From the NCBI RefSeq assembly GCF_000218895.1, contig NC_015703.1, positions 3,547,001-3,611,000 of the forward strand: a DNA stretch of 64,000 nt. The letters are read 5' to 3'. The notes below the pieces were generated by a model, which saw nothing but the letters and a program-made list of their open reading frames with translations, made no database searches and had not been told where the DNA came from. Position 1 is the stretch's first letter; the number at the start of each line of letters is the position of its first letter. A program made the position numbers and the translations under genes. This document shows, piece by piece, positions 16,902 to 27,700 of this stretch. The stretch comes from Runella slithyformis DSM 19594. Its GTDB lineage: Bacteria; Bacteroidota; Bacteroidia; Cytophagales; Spirosomataceae.

Positions 16902-17783
16902 TTATTTTACAAAATCGTAGATCATTCCTGAAACGTCGGCTAGTGCGTCGATGCCTTCTTTTGTTTTGGACAGGCCTTTGGAAAGAAGAATGATAACGTA
17001 TTTGCGCCCATCGGGCAGAAACACAATGCCGGAGTCATGTTGCACTCCGGTGATTGATCCCGTTTTATGGGCTACCTTTACCTCCTTGGGCAGTTGGGCA
17101 GGAATGATTTCGTTGAATTTTTGATCCAATAAAATTCGAATCATGGCCTCGGAAGCGGTGTTGTCAATAGCTTTTTTTTTAGCAATTTTTTCAAAGATCA
17201 GGTGTAAATCATAGGCAGTGACCGAATTGTTCATATTTAGCTTGAATGCCTTGTCATCTTCTACGCCCCGTAAAACCTGAATATCCCCGGCTCCCAACTC
17301 CCGCATGGTGGCATTGGCTTTTTGGGCATCGACCAGATCAATCAAAATGTTGGTGGCCAGATTACTGCTGACAATGATCATTTGGTACGTCAGGTCATAA
17401 ATAGTCATTTTTTGGCCGATCTTTTTGTACATACCGTCGGCGCTGTCGTTATGGATGTCGAGGCTGAAAGGCGTACCGTCCACAATGCTTTTAAACTCAT
17501 TCTTGACCATGATCGAATCCGTCATTCTGAATTTTCCCGCTTTGGCCTGTTTATATACTTCGATCATGACGGGTGTTTTCATGGTACTTGCCGCATGAAA
17601 GGCTTCTTTTTCGTTGATAAAAAGCGTTTGGTTGGTCTGTAAGTCTTTGAAAGCTACGGCACATGTTCCCTCAACGGTCGCCAATTTGGCAAGAATGGCT
17701 TCTTTGAGATTTTTAATCGGCGTTTTTTGTGAAAATGCGGGCAGGGCCCATCCGATCATAAGAAAGGTTAAGAGTCGGTTCAT
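16902..17783 (-). CDS. Class A beta-lactamase-related serine hydrolase
   Basis: The 293-residue protein has a Sec signal (MNRLLTFLMIGWALPAFS) and all main class A landmarks: STMK (Ser70-x-x-Lys73), SSN for the SDN motif, a GVEDDKAF stretch where the omega-loop Glu is expected, and KTGS before the last strands (VAHKTGSITGVQHDSGIV). It could be a true periplasmic beta-lactamase or a related peptidase/esterase; the omega-loop differs enough from well-known enzymes that resistance needs testing. It lies 18 bases after the OmpA-family gene on the same strand, probably in one transcript. Confidence 0.88.
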   Translation of the reverse strand: MNRLLTFLMIGWALPAFSQKTPIKNLKEAILAKLATVEGTCAVAFKDLQTNQTLFINEKEAFHAASTMKTPVMIEVYKQAKAGKFRMTDSIMVKNEFKSIVDGTPFSLDIHNDSADGMYKKIGQKMTIYDLTYQMIIVSSNLATNILIDLVDAQKANATMRELGAGDIQVLRGVEDDKAFKLNMNNSVTAYDLHLIFEKIAKKKAIDNTASEAMIRILLDQKFNEIIPAQLPKEVKVAHKTGSITGVQHDSGIVFLPDGRKYVIILLSKGLSKTKEGIDALADVSGMIYDFVK

Positions 17784-17801
17784 CGTCGGTTGAGGTGAAG
17801 G

Positions 17802-19925
17802 TTATTTTACCAAAAACTGTACACGCCGGTTGCGGCGGCGATTATCGTCTGTATCGTTGGGCGCAATGGGCTTATTGCTGCCTTCGCCCCGCGACATCAG
17901 CCGTGATTCTGCCACTCCTTCATTAAAAAGGAAATTGGAAATGACTTTGGCCCGCTGTTCCGAAAGAATTTTGTTGAGGCGCGGATCACCGACATTGTCG
18001 GTGTGTCCTACGATCTCAATTTGAATATCAGGGTTTTTCTTTAAAATGGCGGCTAATCGAAGCAACTGACCGTAGGCTTCAGTTCGTAAAATATAACTGC
18101 TCCGGTCAAAATAAATATTGTCTTCGATACTTACAGATTGGCCGGCTTTGATATTATCGAAGATTTTTTCGTTGATCATGCTTTTGGCAGGACTTACGGC
18201 CATTTTTTCGGTTGGAACCAGTGAAATATTGGTCAAATATTCGCCGCGATTTACCCATTCTGCCACTGACATCAGCATGGTTATGTTTTCGTAGCCTCGG
18301 GCGCCTGCCTCAATGGCGTAGGTTTGGTCTGTTTTGAGCCTTGCCTGAATGTTTTTCCCCACTAAACGGCTCCCAATGGCCTTCTGAGTAGTTTGATTGG
18401 TTATTTTTAGACGTACGTTGGGAACGTGTTTTTGGGTTTGTGCATCAAAAACGGCAAAGCTGAAAGTTTGAATCGGGGCATCAATGGCTGTTTGTACAGC
18501 AGACGAGGCCGGCACAAGTTGAGCAATGTAATTGAATAATTGGCCTACGCTGATTTCTTCGGCATCTATTGTGCCTTTTAACGGCGCAAATCCCGCCGCT
18601 GTTGTTTCTATTTGATAAATATCAGGTTCAACAATTTTATGCCTTACAGCTTCTCTTCCTTTGAGTCGAGTTACTTGGCCCGTCAGTGTGGCCGTTATTT
18701 TGAATGTGGCAGGAACCTGCCTGCCTGTGGCGCTATTGACTGCGGAGAGCTTTAAATAAATCTCTCCGATTTTTGCCAATTTGATGGTTAAAGTGTTGGT
18801 TTCAGTAAGCGGAGTAATGGCCTTTTCCAGCTCTTTTCGAAAAGGCATATAGCCTTTGGATTCCACTTCAATGATGTATTGGCCGTCGGGCGTAAGGGTT
18901 ATGGGTATCTGTCCGTTAAAAGTATTTTTTTGATTGAATACCTCTTTCTTCTCGTTTCGGTTGATGATACGAAGAGTGGCAGGAATAGGCTTGTCCGATT
19001 GTTCTTCCACTACTTTGGCCCGTACGGTAATGTTTCCTTTGGAAAGTCGGATGAGTTGAACCGGACTTGGTTCGGTAGAAGCGGTTGAAACCGTGAGTTG
19101 TGACTCGTGCTTTCGATAACCTGCAGCAGTAACGGTAAGCGTATAAGGTTGGAAAAGTACGGATATGCGCGGTGAAAATACCGTATTGTCGTCTTTTGTT
19201 GTGCCGGAATAGGTTTCCTTCAATTCGTTGGTGAGCATGAAATCAGCCGGAATGACTTTTCCTGTCAGGGCATCTACCGCTTGAAACTGTACGTCCTGTT
19301 TGGGAGCACGGGTAATGGCAATTTGGGCAGCTTCTCCCGCTTTTGGAATAAAGGTTTGCAGAAAGGAAGGGTAGCCGTCTGCGGTAACGGTAACCGTATA
19401 CTTTTCATCGGTTTTTAACACTGCCAGCCAGCCGCCCGAAACGGTTGGGTTTTTTTTGACAGGTACGTTAGCTCCCGAAGCCGTCTCTTTCAGTGAAATA
19501 ACGGCATTTGCAATACTTGATCGAAGGGTTTTATCTGTGACGATAATGGTTTGTTCCTGTGGTGTAAGGGGAGCTGCTACGGTACTTTTAGGAGGTGTGA
19601 GAGGCTCCAGTTCAATCATAAGAGTCGTTCGACCGCCGGAGGTGTTCTTGACAAAAGTATGATTTTGGCGATATGTTTTATATTCCTGAAAAGCCACCAC
19701 AACCAGGTAATTGATGTCCGGAATTACATTTACTACATATTGATCATAGATCATTTGGCCGCGGAGCTCGGTGGGGCTATTGGCCGGGAGCACCGAGATA
19801 ATGGGAATCAGGATACGGTTGGTGTATTTATCCCGAACTTCGATTCCTAACGAAAATTCATCTTGACCAAAACCTGAATAAAAACAAAAAGAATAAAATA
19901 AAAACAGAAAAACAGAACGATTCAT
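17802..19925 (-). CDS. OmpA-family protein with repeated beta modules
   Basis: The 707-residue exported protein starts at 19925 with signal MNRSVFLFLFYSFCFYSGFG; an in-frame start at 19973 would only lengthen the leader. About residues 25-560 hold at least five related modules with a recurring pattern like AVDALTGKVIPADF, AKVVEEQSDKPIPATL and SAVNSATGRQVPATF, resembling carboxypeptidase-regulatory or prealbumin-like repeats. The last 110 residues are an OmpA C-terminal domain: NIYFDRSSYIL, IEIVGHTDNVGD and the closing RRNRRVQF, which binds peptidoglycan. It probably links the outer membrane to the wall and displays the modules in the periplasm or outside. It overlaps nothing and precedes the class A hydrolase. 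Confidence 0.9.
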   Translation of the reverse strand: MNRSVFLFLFYSFCFYSGFGQDEFSLGIEVRDKYTNRILIPIISVLPANSPTELRGQMIYDQYVVNVIPDINYLVVVAFQEYKTYRQNHTFVKNTSGGRTTLMIELEPLTPPKSTVAAPLTPQEQTIIVTDKTLRSSIANAVISLKETASGANVPVKKNPTVSGGWLAVLKTDEKYTVTVTADGYPSFLQTFIPKAGEAAQIAITRAPKQDVQFQAVDALTGKVIPADFMLTNELKETYSGTTKDDNTVFSPRISVLFQPYTLTVTAAGYRKHESQLTVSTASTEPSPVQLIRLSKGNITVRAKVVEEQSDKPIPATLRIINRNEKKEVFNQKNTFNGQIPITLTPDGQYIIEVESKGYMPFRKELEKAITPLTETNTLTIKLAKIGEIYLKLSAVNSATGRQVPATFKITATLTGQVTRLKGREAVRHKIVEPDIYQIETTAAGFAPLKGTIDAEEISVGQLFNYIAQLVPASSAVQTAIDAPIQTFSFAVFDAQTQKHVPNVRLKITNQTTQKAIGSRLVGKNIQARLKTDQTYAIEAGARGYENITMLMSVAEWVNRGEYLTNISLVPTEKMAVSPAKSMINEKIFDNIKAGQSVSIEDNIYFDRSSYILRTEAYGQLLRLAAILKKNPDIQIEIVGHTDNVGDPRLNKILSEQRAKVISNFLFNEGVAESRLMSRGEGSNKPIAPNDTDDNRRRNRRVQFLVK

Positions 19926-19983
19926 TAGTCGTGGGTAGGGAAATGTTGAAAAAACAAATTTAACAACTTTCACCTAAAAAGAA

Positions 19984-20040
19984 AGAATCAGTACTTTAAC
20001 GGTATCGCAGAAGCAGAGTTACGTTAAAAATACTGATTCT
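19984..20040 (-). terminator. Hairpin terminator after the HlyD-like gene
   Basis: AGAATCAGTA/TACTGATTCT and inner TTTAACG/CGTTAAA form a two-part stem. On the minus strand it is followed by a T-rich stretch, 18 bases after the adaptor gene's stop and upstream of the OmpA-family gene. Confidence 0.7.
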
Positions 20041-20057
20041 AAAGGGAGGAATCCGAC

Positions 20058-21458
20058 TTAGTTTTCGGGCTTATCTTCCTCTTTTACTTCTTTCTTTTTT
20101 ACTTTTTTAATAATCAGAGTCCCTTCTTTCAGGCGTTTGGATACTTCAATAAACGGCCCGGAAATAATTTCCTCCCCTTCTTTCAGACCCGACAGAATTT
20201 CGATATTTTCAAAATCACTGATGCCTGTTTTAACTTCCCGAGTTACGGCTTTACCCTTGTCATTGATAAATACCAGTTCTTTGATTTTTTCTTCTTTTTT
20301 GGCTTTCGCGTCGTTTTCATTGGTGGTCGCAGGGGCACTGGCTCCTTCCCCTTCTTTCTTCTCTTCTTCAGCGTCCTTTCCACGAGTAGTTACGGCCGCA
20401 ATCGGAACCGACAGTACACCCACTTTACGGTCGGTGATGATTTCGACGGCTGCGGTCATACCGGGTTTAAAAGGGTACGATTTTTTGGCTCTTTTAGCCA
20501 TTAGATCACGGTAAGAAGAATTTAAGATTTTAATTTTTACTTCAAATTCCGTTACAGCATCGGTTGAGGTAGCGGCTCCTGTTGTATTCATTCCGTTGGC
20601 GGTATTGGCAATCTCGGTCACCATTCCTATAAACTTACGGTCAGCGTAGGAGTCAACTTCGATATCAACGGTATCGCCCAAATGCACACGTACAATGTCA
20701 TTTTCATTGACATCCACCCGCACTTCCATGTTGTTGAGGTTGGCAATACGCATCATTTCAGTCCCGGCCATTTGTGAAGTTCCTACGACACGGTCACCGA
20801 GCTCCACGTTCAGTTTGGAGATCGTACCGCTTTGGGGCGCATAGATCGTGGTTTTGCGGAGGTTTTCTGCGGCATCGCGCAAGGCCGCTTCTGAACTCTG
20901 AACATTGAATTTAGAAGCAGAAATAGCGGCTTTAGCGGCTTCTACGTTTTGCAGAGCAACACCGTAATCCGCTTCGCTTCTTTCCAGATCGGCATCAGAT
21001 ACTATTTTATCTGCCTGCAATTTTTTATTCCGTTCGTAGTCGGCTTTTGCCCGGATGAGCTGGGCACTTGCCTGTGCTAAAGTCGCTTTGGAGCGCTCTA
21101 CCTCCGCTTTGCTGGAGTTAACGGCTGCCTGCGCACGCGCCAACAACGCATCATAGTTGTCGGGTCTGATTTTGGCGAGCAGTTGTCCTTTCACTACCGA
21201 GTCTCCTTCTTCTACGTAAAGGCCAATGATCTCACCCGGTACATCAGGGCTTATTTTTACTTCCACTTCCGGCTGAACGCGCCCCGAAGCACTTACGCGC
21301 TCAATAATGTCGATCTTTTTAACCTTTGCAAACTCGACCTCGGTAGGTTTGGTTTTGCCAATCCAGCCTGACTGCTTAGCGATGACCAGTCCTGCTGCCA
21401 ATACCAACACAACGCCTCCGAGTATCCACCATAAACGGGAAGAAGATTTCTTAGCCAT
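20058..21458 (-). CDS. HlyD/MacA-type periplasmic adaptor of an efflux system
   Basis: Membrane fusion proteins link an inner-membrane transporter to a TolC channel. This 466-residue protein has one N-terminal membrane helix (about 9-27), a lipoyl/barrel-sandwich half (VEVKISPDVPGEIIGLYVEEG), a long Ala/Glu/Lys-rich coiled-coil hairpin (about 95-205), the second lipoyl half (TTIYAPQSGTISKLNVELGD) and beta-barrel domains. An acidic/Lys-rich low-complexity insertion (EEEKKEGEGAS, KAKKEEKIKEL) lies around residue 360. It is immediately downstream of a TolC-family gene on the same strand. No RND or ABC transporter gene is beside the pair, so its partner lies elsewhere. Confidence 0.92.
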   Translation of the reverse strand: MAKKSSSRLWWILGGVVLVLAAGLVIAKQSGWIGKTKPTEVEFAKVKKIDIIERVSASGRVQPEVEVKISPDVPGEIIGLYVEEGDSVVKGQLLAKIRPDNYDALLARAQAAVNSSKAEVERSKATLAQASAQLIRAKADYERNKKLQADKIVSDADLERSEADYGVALQNVEAAKAAISASKFNVQSSEAALRDAAENLRKTTIYAPQSGTISKLNVELGDRVVGTSQMAGTEMMRIANLNNMEVRVDVNENDIVRVHLGDTVDIEVDSYADRKFIGMVTEIANTANGMNTTGAATSTDAVTEFEVKIKILNSSYRDLMAKRAKKSYPFKPGMTAAVEIITDRKVGVLSVPIAAVTTRGKDAEEEKKEGEGASAPATTNENDAKAKKEEKIKELVFINDKGKAVTREVKTGISDFENIEILSGLKEGEEIISGPFIEVSKRLKEGTLIIKKVKKKEVKEEDKPEN

Positions 21459-21558
21459 GATTATTCAATGATAAAATGTGATTTAGTGTAATAAGTAAAG
21501 GGAATGCCGGGGCTATACCGTTGCCGGCTGTGCACGTTGAGGCGTATTATCTGACCGA

Positions 21559-23013
21559 TTATTCCAACGTAATGGATCTGCTTTGGTAGAAATCCAAAAT
21601 TTTGGTTCGGAAAAGAAACTCGTATTTCGCTTGGATCAAACTGGCGCGTGAACGGTCCAGATTAGTTTTGGCAATGTTGTACTCTGTGGCATTGATGGCT
21701 CCCGCATTAAGGCGAAGTTCCGCCGCTTTAAACGACAACTCCAATGATTCGATCTGCCGGGAAGTGGCCTCGTAGCGTTTGGCGGCGTTGACCATACTGT
21801 AATAGGCCTGCTCAACCGTTTGACGGATTTGATTCTGAATGATTTGGTACTGATATTCCTGATTCTTTTGCTGAATCATAGCATTTGCTATGCGGTACCG
21901 TACCTGATAACCGTTAAAAATAGGCATCCGAAGCGACAGTGAAAGGGAGGCATTTCTGTTGAATCCAAGTTGATCAAAATAACCGAAATTTTGAATGGCT
22001 CCGCTCGGAATGGTCACTTTTTCGATCACAGGCACACTGAATCCGGCATACGATACATAGCGCGTCGAGGAAGGCACATCGACTGTTTTGGACTCCCCGC
22101 CATCGCCCACAAAACGTTGCTTAGGAGCAGCACTCGAAAACGAAGAACTAAGTCCGCCACCTAAGGTAATGGAAGGCAGTTTGGCCCCTCGGGCGATTTC
22201 AATGGCGGTTTTGGCACTTTCTATGCGCAGGTTTGCCGCGTCCAAATCGGGTAAATACTTGATTGCGGCGTTATAGACCTGTTCGAGGGTGGCGTTGTAA
22301 GGAGCGGATGAAGGAGCGGGTAGTGTAATGGGCTCGATTTCAAAGGCTTCGCTTGCCGGCAGATTAAGGTATTGTTTCAGCGTTAATTTTGCCAGTTCGA
22401 TGTTGTTCTGTGCGTTGACAATAGATAATTCGTCGTTGGCCAATTGCGATTGAATATCGTATAAATTAATCTGAGACAGGGAGCCTGCTTTGACCAGGCG
22501 TTCGGTACGGTCCAGCTGAAGTCGGGTGGTTTCAGCCTGACGACGGGCAAACTCGAGTTGTTCCTGATTATTTAGAAGGGTAATGTAAGCGGAGGCTACG
22601 TTTAAAACCAATGCATTACGATTGGATTCTACATCTTTTTGGGTTGCCTGGACATTAAGTTGATTTTGCTTAATGATATTTTTTTGTTGGTATCCGTTAA
22701 AGACATTGACGCCCGTATTCAGCGAAAAATTGGAAAAGTTAACCGTTTGTTCCACAAACTGGTTCGTAAAGGGATCGATGTTACGTCCCGATTGCAAGCC
22801 TTGGCTGCCGCTGAAATTGAGTGTTGGATAACGCTGCCATTTGGATTGTTCAAACACATTCTGATTCGTCTGCACCTGCAGCATCAACTGCCGCAATTGC
22901 AGGTTATTTTCCAAGGCAATCGTAATGCTTTGCTGGAGATTGTATCTTTGTTGGGCTTGGACATGGACAAATGCGCTGACACCCAGCGCAAAGGCGAGTA
23001 AACATTTTTTCAT
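21559..23013 (-). CDS. TolC-family outer membrane efflux protein
   Basis: The 484-residue protein starts at 23013 (MKKCLLAFALGVSAFVHVQA, Sec signal with AQA cleavage); an ATG at 23037 would add eight residues. Two similar halves of long helices, each with a strand pair, give the TolC fold: LQQSITIALENNLQLRQL opens the first, SIEIARGAKLPSITLGGG-like sequence the middle, and KAAELRLNAGAINATEYN closes the second. It forms the outer membrane duct of an efflux or secretion system and is the first gene of a two-gene unit with the HlyD-like adaptor 100 bases downstream. Confidence 0.92.
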   Translation of the reverse strand: MKKCLLAFALGVSAFVHVQAQQRYNLQQSITIALENNLQLRQLMLQVQTNQNVFEQSKWQRYPTLNFSGSQGLQSGRNIDPFTNQFVEQTVNFSNFSLNTGVNVFNGYQQKNIIKQNQLNVQATQKDVESNRNALVLNVASAYITLLNNQEQLEFARRQAETTRLQLDRTERLVKAGSLSQINLYDIQSQLANDELSIVNAQNNIELAKLTLKQYLNLPASEAFEIEPITLPAPSSAPYNATLEQVYNAAIKYLPDLDAANLRIESAKTAIEIARGAKLPSITLGGGLSSSFSSAAPKQRFVGDGGESKTVDVPSSTRYVSYAGFSVPVIEKVTIPSGAIQNFGYFDQLGFNRNASLSLSLRMPIFNGYQVRYRIANAMIQQKNQEYQYQIIQNQIRQTVEQAYYSMVNAAKRYEATSRQIESLELSFKAAELRLNAGAINATEYNIAKTNLDRSRASLIQAKYEFLFRTKILDFYQSRSITLE

Positions 23014-23128
23014 CGCTGTTTGGGATTTTCGATTCAAGGTTACAAAACTAAATTTGCTCCCTCTACGAAATTTGGATAAGCGGTGATATACCTATATCAA
23101 CGCTTAAATTCAAAGATTTAAGATCGGC

Positions 23129-24649
23129 TCAGTTCTTAACGGATTTTTTAAATTCGATCTCTCCGGCATTGGTAAGGGATAGGACTACTCGTTCAATCTC
23201 TCCGGTAAGGCCTATTCTGAAATCGAATTTTGTTCGGTCAAAAATGCCCGTCCCTTCAAAGATATCATAGTGATAATGAGCCAGTGTAAAGGGTAAACCG
23301 TGAAAAGCGCCTACGTAGGTGCCGTCACTTTTGGGTTCCAGTACAAAGGAACCGTAAGCCGGATGCTCATACGTGCCGGCATAGGCCTCGGCCGCATGAG
23401 AAGGTGCAGTGTTGCTTTTTCGCTTTGCGGTGTTTTCCTCTTTCGCTTTTTCCTGTTTTGCTTTGGCCTCGGCTTGGGCGATTTTGAGGCGGGAAGACCA
23501 ATCAATGACGGGCAGATTCAGCCATTTGTCTGAAAAATAATTGCAAACCGAATTGACAAAATAATAATCGGCGGCGCCCGTATTGGTCAGGATCACGATA
23601 CCAATGTTTTCATTGGGGAAAAAGGCCATTTGTGAGCGATACCCTTCAATGGAACCGTTGTGGGCTAAACGCAGGCGGCCTCGGTAGGTATTAATACTCC
23701 ATCCCATCCCATACGCAGCATATCCCAACTCACTGAAGGGGGCTTCGGCGGGAGAGACGATGATCTGAGGCGTATGGTTCTCTTTTAAATTGATTTCTGA
23801 CACCACCTGTTTTTCCCCGAATTTGCCTTTATTTAGCTGCATGATGAGCCAATTGGCCATTTCGACCGCGTTGGATTTGACAGAGCCTGCCGGACCGATG
23901 GCATCCACATTGCTGCCGAAGCCCTGCTCAACCCATTGGCCGTTATTGTCGCGATAAGAAAGGGCGTAATCATCTTTTTGAAACAATTCAGGATAGGTAA
24001 GCACCGTCTGATTCATGTTAAGCGGTTGGAGGATTTTTTCCCGTAAAAAATTTTCCCAGCTTTTCCCTGAAATTCGTTCGATCAGAACCCCTGCCGTCAT
24101 AAACATCAGGTTATTGTATTGATATTGGGCGTAAAGGGGTTTGGAAAGCGGCAGGTACTTAAGGCGTTGGTATAGACTTTGCCGGTCCAGGTTGGCATAC
24201 AGCCACGTGAGGTCGTGGCGGGCGAGTCCCGTGCGGTGAGAGACCAGATCGCGCGCAGCGATGGTTCGGGTGGCAAATTCGTCCTGCAACTGAAAGTCGG
24301 GAAGGTACTCTTTGATGGGTTTATTCCAGTCCAATTTTCCTTCATCGGCCAGAATGGCCAACGCTGCCGACGTAAACGATTTGGTGCAGGAAGCAATCGG
24401 AAACAGGGTTTTCTCGGTAACGGGCAAATTATTTTTTACATCTTTAAAGCCATAGCCTTTGGCGTACAGAAGTTTGCCGTCCTTCACAATGGCTACCGAT
24501 GCTCCCGGTACGCGCCAATCAATGAGCATTTGGTTGACAAATGAATCAAAGCCGGAGAGCGGGTCGGCGGGTGGGGGTGTACCCGTCTTCTTTTGGGCAA
24601 AGAGAGAGACGGTCAGTAAGAAAAAGGTGAGTAAGAACGTCGGCTTCAT
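23129..24649 (-). CDS. Exported serine hydrolase (beta-lactamase fold) with DUF3471-like tail
   Basis: The 506-residue protein has a Sec signal (MKPTFLLTFFLLTVSLFAQ). The hydrolase domain (about 30-385) carries SCTK as SxxK (LFPIASCTKSFTSAALA), the Tyr motif as YQYNN and an HNG near LRLAHNGSIEGYRSQMAF. A Lys/Ala/Glu-rich linker (about 390-420) joins it to a C-terminal beta domain of the DUF3471 kind (YAGTYEHPAYGSF). This arrangement is frequent in Bacteroidota and resembles Pab87-like peptidases of D-amino-acid peptides. It lies 71 bases downstream of the Asp-box protein on the same strand. Confidence 0.9.
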   Translation of the reverse strand: MKPTFLLTFFLLTVSLFAQKKTGTPPPADPLSGFDSFVNQMLIDWRVPGASVAIVKDGKLLYAKGYGFKDVKNNLPVTEKTLFPIASCTKSFTSAALAILADEGKLDWNKPIKEYLPDFQLQDEFATRTIAARDLVSHRTGLARHDLTWLYANLDRQSLYQRLKYLPLSKPLYAQYQYNNLMFMTAGVLIERISGKSWENFLREKILQPLNMNQTVLTYPELFQKDDYALSYRDNNGQWVEQGFGSNVDAIGPAGSVKSNAVEMANWLIMQLNKGKFGEKQVVSEINLKENHTPQIIVSPAEAPFSELGYAAYGMGWSINTYRGRLRLAHNGSIEGYRSQMAFFPNENIGIVILTNTGAADYYFVNSVCNYFSDKWLNLPVIDWSSRLKIAQAEAKAKQEKAKEENTAKRKSNTAPSHAAEAYAGTYEHPAYGSFVLEPKSDGTYVGAFHGLPFTLAHYHYDIFEGTGIFDRTKFDFRIGLTGEIERVVLSLTNAGEIEFKKSVKN

Positions 24650-24675
24650 AAATGGCAGGAATAAAAAGAGGTTAG

Positions 24676-24711
24676 GCCGTCAGCGACGCGTTGAAGCACA
24701 TGGCTGACGGC
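24676..24711 (-). terminator. Hairpin between the Asp-box and hydrolase genes
   Basis: GCCGTCAGC (24676-24684) pairs perfectly with GCTGACGGC (24703-24711). On the minus strand it follows the Asp-box protein stop codon by 10 bases; the following T tract is interrupted, so termination may be partial and allow read-through into the hydrolase gene. Confidence 0.5.
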
Positions 24712-24720
24712 GGAGAAAAA

Positions 24721-27700
24721 TCAATCAACCTTTAACGGCGGATAGTCTTGAAACAGCTTGGGTTGAGCCTCCGTTACGGCATTCCGATAGGCGGCCCATT
24801 CTTTTTCAAAAAACGCATTGACAGGCACCAGAGCGCCTTTGATAGCCTCCATTGTTTGTTTCAGAACCGTCTGCTCGGTCGGTCCCGGCATCCCTTCTGT
24901 TTCGCCAAAGTAACCCAGTGCAGCGCCTGCAACCGAGGAAATTACCTTAGGGTCCCGTAAGATACCCTGAATATTAGGTTCCGGTACGAGGGTATACAGC
25001 AATTTTTTAGCTTTATCCTGCACCTCTTTGCCTAATTTTTTAACATTTTTAGCTTTATCATCCTCGCGGTCAGCCAGTTGTTTGTTGGTCAGGTCTACGG
25101 TTTCATTAACGGCCCTTAATTGATCAGCCGCCTGAGTGACTATTTCAATGGGTTTCATCAACTGTTGTCTCAGCTCATACCGCGCTTTGCGTTCGGCATC
25201 GGTAATGGGTGAACGCGGGTCAGGTTTTACCGTAACAGCCGTTGAATCTTTTGCTTCTCCGGTGCTGATCCTGACAATATATGTACCCGGCAGTATCTCC
25301 CTTCCGCCAAGTTCGGGCGCATTGGGCTGTGGTTTGGGTATTGCCGGAAAACGAATATTTTTTTGGTCTAAGTTCCACTGGAAACGGTTTACACCAGCTT
25401 TGGCCGGTGTTTTAAAAGTTCGGATAACATTGCGCATTGCGTCCAAAATCTCTACTTTGACGCTGTCTTTTTTGTCCTTGTCCTTGTCTTTGGGTGTGAA
25501 CGAAAAACTTATCATCGCTCCTTTGGGTCTGTTTTCTCCCATGAAGAGGTTGTCGGTTTGGAAATCGTGCTTTCCGTTGGGTTGGCGATAAATGGCTGCA
25601 TACGCATCGGGCGCAGGGAAAACTTTCAGGGATTTGCTCAAAACCGTTACTCCTTCTTTGGCAATGGCACGTAGTGGGCGAATATCGTCGAGGATGTAAA
25701 TGGCTCGTCCGAAAGTACCGATCGCCAGATCATGATCGCGCGGATGAATCACCAAATCCATGGTTGGCACGGTGGGGTATCCGTGTTTCCATTTGGTCCA
25801 ATTCTTACCGGCGTCAATGCTTACATACAGGCCAAACTCTGTTCCTAAAAACAAAAGATTGGGTGCTTCGGGGTCTTGAGCGATGGCGTAGCAAAAACCT
25901 ACTTTTGAGTCATTTACGACTGATTCCCACGTTCTTCCAAAATCTTTGGTACGAAATACGTACGGCTTCCAATCGTTAGTGCGGTGATTGTCAAAGACTA
26001 CAAATGCTTCACCGGCGTTGTATTTGGAGGCTTGGATTTGTGTGATCCATGTAGTGGAAGGAACCCCTTTGATGTTTTTGATGAGGTTGGTCCATGTCTT
26101 GCCACCGTCGGTGGTGAGTTGAATGTTGCCATCGTCGGTGCCGACCCAAAGTACGCCTTTTTGTACGGGACTGGGCGCGATGGTCATAATGGTACAGTAA
26201 TTTTCGGCAAAAGTGGCATCGTAGGTTAGTCCGCCGCTGGTATTGGCTTTTTGCCGGGTAGTGTCATTGGTGGTCAGGTCCGGACTGACGATATCCCATG
26301 AGTCGCCGCGATTGGTGCTTTTATGCAAAAACTGACTGCCGTAGTAAATCGTTTTAGGATCGAATGGGTCAGAGGCAATGCCGGAGTTCCAGTTGAATCG
26401 GAGCGTAGTACCCTGCGGATGAACGGGTTTCATAAACTTGGTATCACCCGTCGCCAAATCGTATCTTCCCAAATTCCCTCCCTGCGCCATGGCCCAGCCG
26501 TAGCGGGAATTGGCGGGGTCGGGCACAACGTCAAAACCATCGCCAAAATACAATTCTTCCCAGTGTTCGGTACGGATGCCTCCTTCGCGCCATACGGCGC
26601 TCGGACCTTTCCAAGAGCCGTTGTCCTGCATTCCGCCATAGACGTTGAAAGGGATTTCATTGTCGACATTGATGTGGTAAAATTGCCCAACGGGTAAGTT
26701 TTCGGCAAAGTGCCAGCTTTGTCCTTTGTCACGCGAGAGGATCAAGCCACCGTCATTGCCAAACATGATCAAATCCGGATTTTCGGGGTGAATCCAATAG
26801 GCGTGGTAGTCGGAGTGAACTTTTGAGAAAGGAACAATGACCTGAAAGTTTTTGCCGCCGTCTTCGCTTTTGGAAATCAGCGTGGCCACTTCATAGATCC
26901 GATTTTCATTTTTCGGGTCAACCATCAAATCAAAATAATAGAAGGGGCGGTCGCCGATGCCCTTATCGGTTACTTTTTTCCATTTCACACCACCATCGTC
27001 GGAGCGATAGAGCGCATTCTTTTTAGATTCAATCAGGGCATAGACCACGTTAGGATTGCTGCGGGCAATGGCCAGACCGAATTTGCCGAGTTCTCCTTCG
27101 GGCAGTCCGTCCTCTTTGGTGCGCTGTTTCCATGATTTACCGCCGTCTACCGTCACATACATGCCCGAGCCGGGTCCGCCTGATTTAAAGAACCACGGCC
27201 AGCGGCGAAATTCCCACATTCCGACGATAAGCTTATCGGGATTGACGGGGTCCATGACCATATCGGCAATGCCCGTTTTTTCGTTCACGTACAGGATTTT
27301 TTCCCAGGTTTTACCGCCATCTGTTGTTTTGTATACCCCGCGCTCAGAGTGGTCGCCGTAGGCGGAGCCCTGCACGCCTGCATAGACAATGTCCGGATTG
27401 GTAGGATTGATAATGACCCGGTGAATGTTGCGGGTATTTTCCAAACCCATCAATTGCCAGGTTTTGCCCGCGTCAAGACTTTTATAGATACCGTTCCCGA
27501 AGTTTTGGGAATTACGGGGGTTTCCTTCGCCGGTTCCGGCCCAGATCACATCGGGGTTTTGTTGGTTTATGGCAACGGCTCCGATAGAGGCGATGGGTTG
27601 CTCGTCAAACAGCGGTACGAAATTAGTGCCGCCATTGGTTGACTTCCAAAGGCCGCCCGAAGCCGTTCCGATGTAGATGATACTTGGATTGTTTAACACA

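Noticed and set aside
16902-17783. Calling this gene a beta-lactam resistance determinant
   Set aside because: It has class A motifs, but the omega loop differs from characterised resistance enzymes and many such exported hydrolases have other roles.
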